Shown here: piece after piece, positions 35,973 through 48,369 of the stretch
How positions within the stretch are numbered: the stretch's first letter is position 1
How the letters are laid out: every line of letters begins with the position of its first letter
DNA from: Baylisascaris procyonis
Lineage: Eukaryota; Nematoda; Chromadorea; Rhabditida; Ascarididae
Assembly (NCBI GenBank): GCA_037389465.1
Contig: JAZARR010000164.1
Location: 2,982,501 to 3,046,500 of the forward strand
Length of the DNA stretch: 64,000 nt
Reading direction: 5' to 3'
Notes under the pieces: generated by a model
The model's input: the letters and a program-made list of their open reading frames with translations, nothing else
The model's database searches: none
What the model was told of the DNA's origin: nothing
Translations under genes and position numbers: made by a program

Positions 35973-37139
35973 ACGGAAGTGCGACTAATTGGGAGGTGCA
36001 TGAAGATTTTCAAGTGTCTTTAAAAGACTATAATAACTCATTGTGAAGTTGATGAGTGGGTCCCGAGTTTGTACAATCGGGCAGATAGATGCACAACATC
36101 ATCATAATGCACCTTCAAATGCAAATTTGCGAGGCGCACAAAAGTGGATTGAAAAGTGAATGATTGCGCCAAAGATGGAAATGCATCAGAATAGGTACCC
36201 ATATTGCGACCCCCTTCGTAGGTCCTGTGACAATCGTGCGTGAATAATATTACCCTTGTGGTGTTTAATTAATCAGAAATGTTAATGCGGGAGTAGCGAT
36301 GCAAGGCTGAGTTTTATTTGCGTGTTGAAAACCTAAATTTGAATTTTCTTTCATCGGCGAATATCATTTTGCTTATAAAAGTTTTGCTTAAGCGATGCCG
36401 GGAGTTAATTGAATTTGAAGTTATTAGTGATGCATTTCATCGGGCAATGTTTCTGAGGTGAGTTAGGTAAGGGCCATATTCAGCGGTAGTTGCTGATTAA
36501 TTAATAGACTGGAAGACAGCAACTCAGAGGAAATGCGTATTTTCTGCTTTATAAATCGGTGAAAATGGGGGTGGGATGAGGTATTCGTTGCTGCACTGGT
36601 TTTGTGTGTTAGTGGGTGAAGGCTGTCTATCGGATCACCTGCAGCGCTGAGGGATACTCATGTGGGTAGCGTCACCTCCGCGTGGGCACTTGTAGCTGAT
36701 ATGCTTTGCGGGTCCTTCGTGCACTTTTGGCGTGTAAGTGCTCATTTCTCTACCTTCTCATCCTGTCACCGCATATGAGTGAATATCCTTAAATCTGGAG
36801 TTTCTTTTTTGCGGTGGGAGGAGGGAAAGATGCGCGCTGAGGAAGTATAAACTGGTATTTTGAGTGGTTCTCCTCAAATTTCTACGCGATGTTGCTTCCA
36901 TACAGCCGGTTCGACTCCTTTCTGGGGAGTGCAGAGAGCGAAAGGTGCATGAAGGGAGGCGGTAAGCGGTGGAGGGCGATGTTTGAGTGGTAATGGCTGT
37001 GCTCAGGTGATAGGGCAGACTTTGTGAAATGACTGCTGAAAAAGTGCTGAAACGAAGAGTGCGAGAAGGCGTATAAGTTTGTGCGCAAAGGCCACGTGCA
37101 TTCCACTGCGTTTGCTGTCTGCATCCGTCACGTTTTTTT

Positions 37140-37225
37140 GCTCGTCTCTTGGTCTAGCGGTCGGGTGTCTGCTGGCTGCCCGTCGAGTGTCTATCTGTGT
37201 GCAACCCGATGGGTTCGCTACCGGA
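37140..37225 (+). repeat. tRNA-like sequence, possible SINE head
   Basis: TGGTCTAGCGG at 37150-37160 fits the internal A box of tRNA promoters (TRGYNNANNGG). GGGTTCGCTACC at 37210-37221 is a partial B box (GGTTCGANTCC). Spacing of about 50 bases is compatible with a tRNA or tRNA-derived SINE. No full cloverleaf can be drawn, so a functional tRNA is not claimed. Confidence 0.35.
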
Positions 37226-37724
37226 GTGATATCGCTTTCTGACAAAACAAGGAAATGAATGCGTTTACATCATATGCTTGCTTCGTGATTCTTTCCTTCT
37301 AATGTGCTCTTCCTTATATTAGAAATATTCAGACGTTGTTGTCTTCAGCCTATTCAGCTTCCTTTACACGGGTGATATGAGAGGCGTGCCCAGAAATTTT
37401 CAATTGAGAGGGGATGGGCAGGGGTCCGTCCTGGTTAGGAGTCTCGTACTCTTTTTCCTAATTCGTCTTTTTCTTTCTCAGAATTTCTGCACTCTCTCCT
37501 CTTAACATTATAATATTTTCCCACGATTGTGCTTTCTCTCTCTCCGACCCCTGTGCTTCTCTGATTTGTTTAAGCTTTGGGTTGATAAACTGAAAATAAG
37601 AAATTTATGCAGAAGAAACGAGTTGATTTTTTCTTTCGTGGATTAGCGGGCTAAAAAGATTTTAACATTGGCATTAGTTAAAACTTACAAATGGTAATTT
37701 CTAGTTGAAGACAATTGCAGCTGC

Positions 37725-37950
37725 TCGGCTCCTCTCATCTCTTTCTCTCTTCTTTTATCTCTTCTCCTCTCCTCTTCTCTTTTTCCCCATTCGCTCATTT
37801 CCTCCCATCTCTTCTCATCTCTTCTGTTTCCCCTCTTATTTTGTTCCACCTCCTCTTATCTCGTTCCTGCTCCTTTTACCTCGCTCCTTTCCTGCACCTC
37901 TCTCTTATCTCATTCCCATCTTTTCCCCATCTTATCTCTTTCCTCCTACA
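37725..37950. repeat. Pyrimidine-rich imperfect tandem tract
   Basis: About 225 bases that are almost entirely C and T on the + strand, built from variants of CTCATCTCTTCTC and CTCTTATCTC. This is the longest of many polypyrimidine tracts in the window. Confidence 0.9.
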
Positions 37951-38212
37951 CAAGCGTCGAATGTTTTGCTTGAAGAATATTTCCTGAGTAGCGAGAATTG
38001 CTTCCTTGCCGTTATATAGTCCATACAAATATTTCCTTTTCAACGTGCATTCACAAGCACCTTCAGCATTCATCACCATCTAAAGGAGCACTTTCATCTC
38101 TGTGTGAATGGAGACATTGAAATGAATTTCTGAAGGTATAAAGAGAACTCGGAACAACCATATTAGCTTATCACTGATTGAATAGTTTTTGAAGTTGTGA
38201 TGAGGATATACA

Positions 38213-38225
38213 GGGGGGGGGGGGG
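38213..38225. repeat. G13 homopolymer
   Basis: Thirteen consecutive G, followed by A and GGGG. Similar runs occur at 30208-30216 and 54452-54464, and a C16 run at 35241-35256. Confidence 0.95.
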
Positions 38226-41200
38226 AGGGGACGTCCATCCGTTTCCCTTTCGACTCTTGGCTCTTAACTTCCTTCGTCACCTCAAGTTTGACCACATTTT
38301 TGCATCGCTATTTGGGTCCTACATGATCGGACTTTCCGAGCTCTCAACAAGTAAGCTGCTTGCTAACCTAAGTACCGAAATTTATGCTTACTTTCCTTTT
38401 CTTGCAAAGTTGAATTTCATGCTCCTTGGCGCTGTTTTGCAAATTTAGAACGCATCTTTTCCATATTTCCTGCATTTTCCCATATGCATAGGAATTTTCC
38501 CGAAGCTCAGTGCCTCTCCCTTTGTTCCCATCTTCCCTCCCATGCCAATGAGAAGCTTGAAGTTTGCCTGTGTTCCTTCGAATCCGAACTGTTAGGGCGG
38601 TCATTCACTTGCTCTTCTAGGTAGAAAAGCTTTCTTGGTCTGTTAAAGTAGCAGTTTGTATGAGTCGATTTTGTTCATCTTTGAGCTTGAATGTGCTGCG
38701 TTCGATGCACTGATAAGTTCTTTATTTTACCCATAAATCGGTCAGTAAAATTCATGTTATATGTAAACTGTGAAAGGGAACAAATTGATATTTTCGGACA
38801 TTTCGTGCAATGCGGCACACTCAGCTATAAGCGTGCTCATTGATGAATACAAAGCGCCATTGAAAGAGTTTTTGTAAAGTGCTGATTTCACTTAAAAGAA
38901 TTTGTGTCGGTGTGACAGATAATAATCGTATTGTACCTCATGAAAGTCACTCTCTATATCATATGCAAAAAGGAAGTAATACCCATCCATCGTCTTCATT
39001 GCTTTACGAACGTCACTCTAATTGTCAGCTTTTTGATTGAGTCACAGGGATTTGTTTGTGTATATCTTCGTGCATATATGAAATATGGAGGCAATGTTGC
39101 AAGATTTTTATGCAGTGCTTTTGCATTTTTAAAGTTGTTGTTTTACCTCTTTTCTATTTTGCAGGTGCCCTTTTTTTACATTTTCCTTCCTAGCAAAGTG
39201 CATATTTCTTCATGCATATGCGTTTACGCTTATTAATTCATCCCAAGTTTCAACTGGCCAGCAACAAAAGTTTTAATGGTGAGATTTGTTGTTTGTGATT
39301 CTAACATAGAACAACGTGTTTAAATCCGTTGAAAGATGGTACAGACATAGCGAGAACCGAAGAACTTTTTATTCGCCGAGATCGTGCAATCAGTTGGTCA
39401 CTTAAGGAAAAGCACATGAGGCTATTTCTCATCGTTTTTTGAATACCGTGCAAGCTAAGCTGACAAGTGGTATTGCAAAAAACGTCCGTTGCATCGACCT
39501 GCGTGTGTGTTCTCACTTATTCTGAATTCCACTCTGTTTGTTCGGCTGAAGTTGAGCTGAAACGCTGCGTGCACTCTTTTTCTGGATTTTATTCGTTTGA
39601 AGTTCCTCTTTCAGAGGCATAAGAAATTAGATGTTACTAAGTTTATAACAGTGGCGTTAAGCCAGCTGAATTGATGAAACGGTTGCAGCCCATTGCTCTT
39701 CAGCATCTCACATCCTCACTTCCAATCGGCAGGGATGGGTGGAGTTGGTGGTTTCCATACTGAGGCAAATACATATTTATTATTCCTATCGTCACAACAG
39801 GGAGATTACAGATTGCCTTTAGTTGTCATGGTGACGTCACTATGCCAGATGTAACAGGCATTTGCATCCTATGTTGCCTCAAATATACGAACTTACTTAA
39901 ATAGGGGAACTTAACCCGTTTTGGATGATACATCCCTCTTGGATGGAAAACCGCTTGGGAAAATTGCACTGTATCGATTGTCGATTGTTTATGAGAAGGT
40001 GCAGCGAGAACATAATGTCTCTTAAATAGAAATTGGTGAATAAGGTGTCGTTTTGGGATTTTTGTTATAACTATGCAGAGCTTGCTGCAGTTTGCCTTCC
40101 TAAGCTGTATGGAATGTAAGTTTTTAGTATTCATTGAAATGGAGGCGCAGTGGGCTACAGAAATTGATTTCTGCTTAGTTTCGGGCAGAAACACATTTCA
40201 AGTGGATCCTTTCTGCTTTCTTGGAGATATGAGTCTGCTCCCGTTGATGTGCTTAGCAATGGCGTCTAGTGGCATCTCCCCCTCTTATAATGCATAACTA
40301 GACATATTGCAGAGTGCTGCTGAATTGTGCTTTCGTTGTGGAAATAGCAAAATGTTACACAAACTTTGCGCTCGATGAAACTTCGCCTGAGAACAACATC
40401 CGTTAGTGATGAACATTGCCCATCTTGCTGAGGGAATGTATTGCTGAGCTGAATCCATCGTATAGTTCAATCGATTAGTCTTTTCCAAGTGCGCTTAACA
40501 CCGTTGTTCATATATCATTCCTAATTCATCGAGGATTAGAGGTCATTATGAGTTTAATTAATACAGTGACTCAGATGAATCGCCAATAGAAGTCGTTTGG
40601 TGGTTGCGTCACCTCAGTTTTTGAACATTTAAAGAGCAATATGCTTGTTACCGTCACCCTCCTATGCTTTCAATTCAGGATTATTTTGCATGGTGAATGC
40701 TTCCTTCCTTTATCGTGTATTTATTTGTTATATTCGATCCCAAAAAGGTATTCCATTTTTGAGAAATTTGTTGCCTAGTTCTGGACGAATACATGCTTCA
40801 TTCGTGCTTAACTATGATACTTCGAATAGTTGGCGTGCTTACCATGTTCACATTCTTGGAGCTTGTAGTTTGTTCATGTCATTCACTTAGTAATATTCGC
40901 ATCAATACCACCTAGTAATATTGTAGTGATGAGCAGGTAAGTGAGGTGATCATGAGAGAAGTATGGAACGTATCAGAAGTTACAGTAGCATGACAGCAAA
41001 TTTACAAGAGAAATCAGCGGCAGACTGTGATGCGCATCTTTCGCGTGTCATATACATCAGTTATGTGCTGTGTGTATCACATTGGAAAAAGAGCCGTAAC
41101 CCGGAAGCACTGCCTTCTGAGACAGCCGTCACAAGTAGCCGTTAACGTAATGAGAGACACATCGATAAGCAGCTCTCATGCTCGTCTGTGCCATATGAGA

Positions 41201-44200
41201 AGTGGGGCAACAAGTTGTCAGCACTTATGTGGATGCACCCGACTTGTACTTCCCGCTTACATCACTTTATTTCATTGCGACGCTGACTAGCACAACTCTT
41301 GTGAAGCGTGTTTTGTTGTCTGTTTGCGTGTCTTTCTCAACTTTTATCCGCGTAGATCCATCTGTGCACTCCTCCTCAGATATATGTCAATTAATGCACA
41401 TAGGAACTTTGCAAACTTCTCTGCTGTTGAAAACATCCGATCTCAAATCTATATTGCTGCTAAATGCAGGCTACAAAACCTGTTAGTGTATCGGAGGGGA
41501 CTGCACTGATCTTGTAGATTTTTTGGATGCATCGCGTAATTTGCAAATCCTCTAAACTCGCTGTGCCTTTCCTTTTCTCTCAAGTGTTCCATGAAATTAA
41601 TGTTTCCATTTTGCGGAATGTGGAATCCTATGGGCGCGTGTGGTTTCCTGAATGGGAAAGCAGTATAAAATAATAATATAAGTTTATATCAGTTTATATT
41701 GCTGAGCACAACTCATCTTTGATTTGCAGCAAATATTTGAGAATAAGTAAATTGTTTCCTTTGTTGTCATTATTGACATACTTTCTGCAGAGATGCGCAG
41801 TAACGGTTCATTTATATTTTTCCCGCACGCATGCATATATTTGTTTGTCTTTTTGTTGTTTCCAATGCAAGCGAAATTTATTATTTTATATTTGTACCTG
41901 AGACCGCTAAACGAACCTTTTTGCTGCCCATTTTACCCCTAAAATTGCGTAAGAATGATTTTTATGCAATAAATTTATCCGATGAAAACTCCCATTATAT
42001 GTTTGCACCACGACCAGACACAGAGAAGAAAGGATTATTAGAAGGGCAGGATTCTATAGACGATCGTTTATGAATTGAGTTGTTTAAAGATGAAAATCAA
42101 TTAGAAAGGATAACCAAGTATGCTCATCAATGAACATTGACGGTGTTGTAGTTAAATTGCAGAGCTCATTTCATTGGGAACTTTATCATGAAAAATTTTT
42201 CGCGTTTAATTTTGTAGGTCTCTGCACTATCTGTAATGTGCAACTATTGATTAATTGAAAGAAATCTCATATTATCCTCTTTGGTCATTTATGCGCGAAG
42301 TGGTCACATCGGCTGTTCCTGTTTATTAGTAAATGAATTATTAGTCCTCACCTATATCTTTACTACGAGAAATCAAAGTGCCCATTCTGCCGATTTTATT
42401 CGCGGAAAGACGGCAATGAAGTTATTCATTATGTCATGCTACATACGCCGGCTCTATTGCGCGATTACGGTGCTCATGCGGGGATCGTCGCCGGTGGGAT
42501 TGGCGAGCGTTAATTATTGTGGCCAGTAGAATCTAGGAAAGGCAGCCACCGATGATTGCAGTGCGCATGCACTCATCGTTGAACGGGTTTGCTAGGGAGT
42601 AACAAAATGGATGGCTGCAGATTTTTGTTTCATTCTATAGTGGTTGCGGTAGCGGGCCCGACTTGCTCGTCAAAGAGATGCTACCTGTTACGGTGCAGTA
42701 CTGTCTATTGCAATAAAATGAGATGATTTCTTCTCACCGTTAGGCTCAAAGGTGTGGCATCATTCATTCTGAAATTGAACAAAATCAACGTGAAAAAGAA
42801 TGCTGCCCTTGAATTCGTGCATCTGGTTTTTCTTTTTTTTTTTTTTTGCAGTTTTAAGGGTTCGACTTTTTTCAACTTTGATAGTATTGATTATATAACG
42901 TTTGAAAATTGCCTAAATTATATATTATTCATCTTGTTCGTTTCCATCGTTTTGAAAAAAAGAGGCTCAAACAGTAACGTTGCATATAGTTCTTCGTTGT
43001 GAGTAGAGAGCAGAACAGATGGATTGTTTATCCTAAAAAGTTGTTTACATTCGCAGCATTACGGATTCCTCTACAAATACTACTCGATTTAAAACCTGAT
43101 GAACCCTTCCACCGAATCTTTTCAAAATTCGGTCTTTATCAGAAAGTCATAACGAAATTTTTCCACCTTGAACTTGCTTTTTTTTAAAATACCATAATTT
43201 CAGTTACAGCACTACCCTGTATAATTTTCTATGCAACCGATTTGGCATGGAAAAGAAATTTTCCGGTTTGTGATTTCATATGGTCTGTTCATTAAGAAAC
43301 GTGCATCATTCATGAAGCACTATAATCAGTGGATTTCTTTGGATTGCTCTCTCTATTCATATACGCAAATTTCGCGCATGAGGCCAGAAAACCTGACTCA
43401 AGTGGAATGCGTGTGTGGAATTTGAGTAGTGCTGAAGCGAATTTCTCCAAACCCCGCAAACGGATTTTGAGTGGTGTTCCTTCGTTTTGTTGCTCTTGTC
43501 ATATATTTCTAGTTTTAATAATGTTTTGCAGTTGTCATAATTTTTGTACTTGAAGTAGTCATAACAATTGTCATAGTGAAACTCATGAATATCTTCTGCC
43601 GTGAAAGGATATCCCGAGTGCAATTTGGTCCTCATCGGTCGTTGTTGAGCCATAACAGTTAAATATGTCATGGAACTTGCATATGCAAAATTTGTCGTGC
43701 ATGTTCAAAGTGGTATTTTTTGAATACCTAATACATTGAATAGTAAATATTATTTTGCTGTTCTTTTTGAATCGTAGGGGACGCTGTAAATAAGATTGCC
43801 GGTCATTGCTTTTATATATGAATATCGCTGTTTGGTGATGTGCGTGCAAAACGAGTGGAGAAGCGTGCTAGAGGGGTTGACATCATATGCGCGTTTCCTT
43901 CCCCTTCACTTTACCTAAAAATATTATTTGCACAACATCGCCCTCATGTTCAAATTGATCCCACTGCTTTTGCTACTTTTCTGTAATTCGACCGGTGTAA
44001 AATGCACCCGAATTTCTCTGCAAGTTTAATTTGTATAACTAATGTCCTTTAATATTGGCAAAGTAGTGTAGAACAGGTCATCCTCTAGTACAGATTAAAC
44101 CGGCCGAATTTCCTAGCTTCACCTCTGATGGTTACTGATGGTTATCAAGGTCGCTTTTGCAAAGCAAATGCAGAGCACTAAATATGAGCAACACATTTTG

Positions 44201-44600
44201 CCAGCTTTATGCTCCTTCGTATGTTTTTGGTGTTACTGCGGTACTATTTCAAGCAAGATTAGTTGTTTTCGTTGCCTGAATTTTTACCAGCACGAAGATT
44301 GCTCAAAAGAAAAAGAAATGAAGAAGCCTGTTGGAGGGACCACAACAGTATGCGCTGATCGGATCGTCGCACCTGACCAGCCAGTTTCATAAGTGATTAA
44401 CAAATGGAAAATCTGCCCCTCTTAATTGAACTAACTCGGTTGCTCGCACAAAGCTGACCGGTATCATATAAAAATCCTAGTGGTGTAAAGCAGGTGGCAA
44501 GTTTCTTCTGTCCTTAATCATCTGTTACTCATTGCGAAAGTGGTCGGTCAACGAGTAATGCGCTATAGATATCATCTTTTAATATACGTTTTGTATGCAA

Positions 44601-47600
44601 CTTTGACTCCTGCGAAGTTAAAACTGCTGAATCGTCAAGCAGACATATACGCATGCACGCAGACACAGCCTACCTAAGGAGCTTCATGGTGGATGTAGAA
44701 AATCGGGAACTTTCATTTTCATATGGAACATTCTGTCTGTGAGGTTTTCGTAGCATCCGCATGCGCGATGGTGGGTGAGATTGCGCAGCAAAGTGCCGTC
44801 GATTTAGGGTTCGCGACAGGTGTGAGGCACGATGATATCACACCCATATTATATATGGCGCATTGTTTATATCTTTCGTGTGAGCATGTGAGTGGTATTT
44901 TTTGCTTGATTGGAGTTGTCCTAGGCAGAGGCAAGGCATGATTTTACCTGCTATCTTCGAATTACATAGGCCCGCACTCCTTGCATATTCCCCGGTAATT
45001 TCGCGTCTGCTGCTTGGTCAAGAGTCATATATATCTTTATTTGCTCCCGTCTGTCCAATCGTTTTGGATCCGGGGAAGAGGTAGAGCACGGGTTAAGAAA
45101 TTTCAGAGCTTTAACTTACAGCTGAGAACATCGAAGCTGACTAATAATCTGCCATCGAAAAGTTGCAGTCATCTGGATGTATCTATAAACTTGCATGCAT
45201 TTTGTGACCACTCGAGTCCAGCTGTTTAATTTTCCATACTGCATCAGCGCGTTTTTGTATAAGCATTCGATTCGGATAAAATGCGAATGTCTTATTGCTC
45301 ATGATTTCGCGTGAAATATTATGAATGCTCTTAGGCTTTACATGAATGCGGGAGAAATAGCTAAACGTTGAGGAAATGTACGGATCCATATGCCATAGCT
45401 CACAAAAGATCTGCCCTCAACACAGCTTGCTGTACGTGTGTTGATGTTTCTTAAAAACAGGGTATCAAATGCGATCAGTGTGCCATGAGCTGATGCGCCT
45501 CTGGACCGGCGTCGTAAATGTTATCAGGCATTTGCGCAGCGAGGATTGCGATGTGATCAGCTGCGTAACTGGAAATGGCGTCGTGGAATGTTTGCGTGTC
45601 AAGCATTGATACCATGCGACATTTGCGCCACGGTCATACTCTGCCGAATCACGCCATAGAAAGAGGGCCGCGGTATTTGCATTAAAGTTGCTGCTTTGTG
45701 ACTGATGGATTATAACAGGAACACTATTTCACCGTTGACTTTGGCCTTATTACGTGTACACTTAAACAGAGGAGGGGGTAGGGGTAGGGGCGGGGCATGG
45801 CCAGGGCTGTGCGCGTACTTTCGGACCGAAATAAATCGCCAATGAAAAAACATCACTAAGCAATACTCGACAGAAAAATGTGGCCTCATTCTCTCATGGC
45901 AAATCGTGATTACTGCAGCTGGAATCAGTGAATAAAGTGGCCAGACGGTGCCAGGTCGTGACTATGTCCTCAAACGCACACCGCGCATAAGTTTATCCGG
46001 GAGTTTGTTTCATCTTTCGATGTACCAAGACTATTCGTTCCCATGAATGTATAATTGATTGCAACCATCGGTCGAATTCAATGACAAACAGCTGAAAGAT
46101 ACCCTATAAGGTATGCATTTAAAAATTTATGCTCCATTTTTCCGCTCGAAATCCTCTTGATATTCCCTCCGAGGGTCTCTTTTAATTGTTGAAGATCAAA
46201 TATATGCAGTTTTCGAATTTTGCTTCGGAAGTTCATTTTCTGGTCGTTTCAGGCCGGAAATAGATGTCTTTCGTTGATTCTGCGATTGGCCAGAAGCCGA
46301 TTGTCTTTCACTTCCTTTCCACTCTTTTTTGCTTCCCTTATTCCTCAAATCCTTGAAAAACTGTATCCTCTACTTCTGTTTGATTGCGATTGCCAAAGAG
46401 TGGTTAGTTGGTTGCCATCAGACAGTAAGAAGCGGGCAGGCTATTGCGTGAGTCGGTAGACATCGCTGCTGAAGGTAAGTGTTCTAAACTTGGCAGTTTT
46501 TTTCAGCACTGATATCGGCGCGCAACTGGTGACGTCTGTGCACGGTGCGTTGGTTGCTATCAAGTACGCATGCAAGTTGCTCATCGAGACTGTGATTTTA
46601 TTACTTGCTTTGCGCACTACAGTCTTCCTTCGTTGCAGTCACCTAATGGCGTTGTGTTGTGCTTGTTGAGCCTATGTTACCAGTGCAACGAATGTTTAGC
46701 ATTTCGATTTTGAGACAGTTTTAGAATATGGTGGGGCCGATCGGAGAGAGTTACGGAGGGAATGAATATTTTGATGGTGCAGCCCCGTCAAAGATTTGCT
46801 AAATACGCATTTATACGCATTTTTGATGACACAGTTCCATTAAAAAATAGCTAAAACCACAATTTTAATTCTACAACTTTATCAAGAAACGGTTAGAGCA
46901 CGATACTGAAGGCAAAACCTTACGAGGTTTGGCTAAAGCCTCAACTATGTGACGCAGTCTCAACAAAGAACAAGTAAAAACCATAGCTTAATGGCAAAGT
47001 TCTGTCAAAATGGCTGAAACCGCAGTTTTGATAGTGAGTCCACTATCAAGGGTTACTTAAAATTAAAAGTGAGCGCCAACGGACATCAAGACGGAGGGCA
47101 TCCTTCCTTTCCTCGAAGTAGGGGGAGTGAGCGTGGTAGGTGCGCATCATCCCGAGCCATTCACAGTCCTCGTGGATGCTCAGAGGATTACAGCGGAACT
47201 GTGTTTAGGTGCACTGGCTGCATCTAACAATTCGAGTCTCTTGTTGTGCAGTTTTTTTGTTGCCTAGGTACGCTCGGAACAATATAGTCTTTTGTCAATC
47301 TCATTGCGTGTTACCTTCGAGGTGAACCACACTGCGTATAGCGCACGCTGAAGCGTTTTTGCCTATACCTTCGCATGCGTGTTTCGTCGCTGCAACTTCT
47401 GTGGCCATCGCCTTCGTTGTTGTCGGTGTTTCGTTTACCTTAGAGCAGCACAGCTTGATTTCGGTCGCATCTACGACAGTCGCTTAGAGAAGTGCATCAA
47501 CGTTGTATCATAAATTGCCCGCCTTACTCTCGGATGCGATGTGTTGCACGTTTCATTCCGAAAGATGCTGCTTGACAGAGAATATGTTCTAGCGTGCAAA

Positions 47601-48029
47601 GATCTGCAAATTGTGCAACCGTTTAGCTTGCTATAGACGGCAAATAAAAATTGCTTATCTTTATGTAGGAATAATTGTCGCTTGTAGATTAGTGTTGCGA
47701 GAGATTTGTTGACACTCCTTAAATTAGAGGCTGTAAATTTGCAATGATGGTGCGTCATGAAAGTTATAAACGTATAGAGCGAGAATAAGTTATGCAAATT
47801 TTACCCTAAAAAAGCATTGTGGTCGTAAATATTAGCTTCATATATTATATGAAATGAGAATGGGCTCTCTCTTCCCGTTGAACTGCCAATTGATGATTAA
47901 TAAGTTGTAATAAAATGCAGTTGAATCGTTGCATGCATCATTCAAAGTTTGCTGAATCAGTTGCACGACCTTAATGATTGTGCGATAGTGTGAATAATTA
48001 TTCTGTGTTTCACGAAATGCAGTACTCAC
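44601..48029. other. Mostly non-coding stretch with repeat and isolated coding-like frames
   Basis: Open + frames at 44723-44941 (EIAQQSAVDLGFATGVRHDD) and from 45461 to about 45610 (ELMRLWTGVVNVIRHLRSED) look protein-like, but they have no recognised family and no consistent splice partners. A degenerate tandem repeat lies at 46768-47050. Nothing else was recognised. Confidence 0.45.
46768..47050. repeat. Degenerate tandem repeat, about four copies of a roughly 70-base unit
   Basis: The theme (T)TTGATGgcaCAGTTCC, then TCAAAAATGGCTAAAACC, GCAATTTTGAT and CCACTATCAAG recurs with drift. Clear copies start near 46768, 46824 and 46990, and a poorer one near 46905. An internal ATACGCATTT direct repeat sits near 46804. 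Copy borders are approximate. Confidence 0.6.
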
Positions 48030-48355
48030 TAATGCGTCTTGGTGGTGACGAGAACGCCATCCAACACTAGCAGCAGTGATGCTTTTTCTTCGATAAATTC
48101 CCTTTCATTGTCTGGACTCTTGCTGTCGTACTGGTGCATTGCAGTGGCGACTTTTAATTCGTCGGCGCCTAAGGCATTCGCATTTATACCAATGGTTAAC
48201 TGCAAACTTCCAGCGTCATCTGAAGAGGAGGGGAATGAAGGAATTCGATTTTCGAATTTTTGAAGGGACTCCATTGATCCGCATAGTTTTCGAATCGTTG
48301 TGAGTCGAATCATTGTGTCGGCCATGGCATCATTATGTGAGCTCAAATTGGAGTG
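48030..48355 (-). CDS. Probable exon of an unidentified gene
   Basis: A - strand frame of about 105 codons reads ADTMIRLTTIRKLCGSMESL, SSSDDAGSLQLTIGINANAL and EEKASLLLVLDGVLVTTKTH. Amphipathic character and charge distribution look like genuine protein. A possible acceptor (GCATTAG or TTTGAG) lies at its 5' side. At its 3' end TAG overlaps a strong donor, TA|GTGAGT (donor at 48029 going down), so it either terminates there or splices onward. No family is recognised and no partner exon was found. It could also be part of a pseudogene. Confidence 0.45.
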
Positions 48356-48369
48356 CTAATGCATCATCC

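Larger units (their letters stand above)
35989..44600. other. Stretch without a supportable gene
   Basis: About 8.6 kb of mainly unremarkable sequence. It includes a tRNA-like element near 37145-37225, a pyrimidine tract (37725-37950), a G13 run (38213-38225) and T runs near 42829-42847. Open frames of 60 to 120 codons occur on both strands, but none has recognisable motifs. Confidence 0.5.

Noticed and set aside
39826..40194. 122-codon - strand open frame, checked for reverse-transcriptase or gag motifs
   Set aside because: No retroelement motif could be recognised, unlike the clear ones at 27-28.6 kb.
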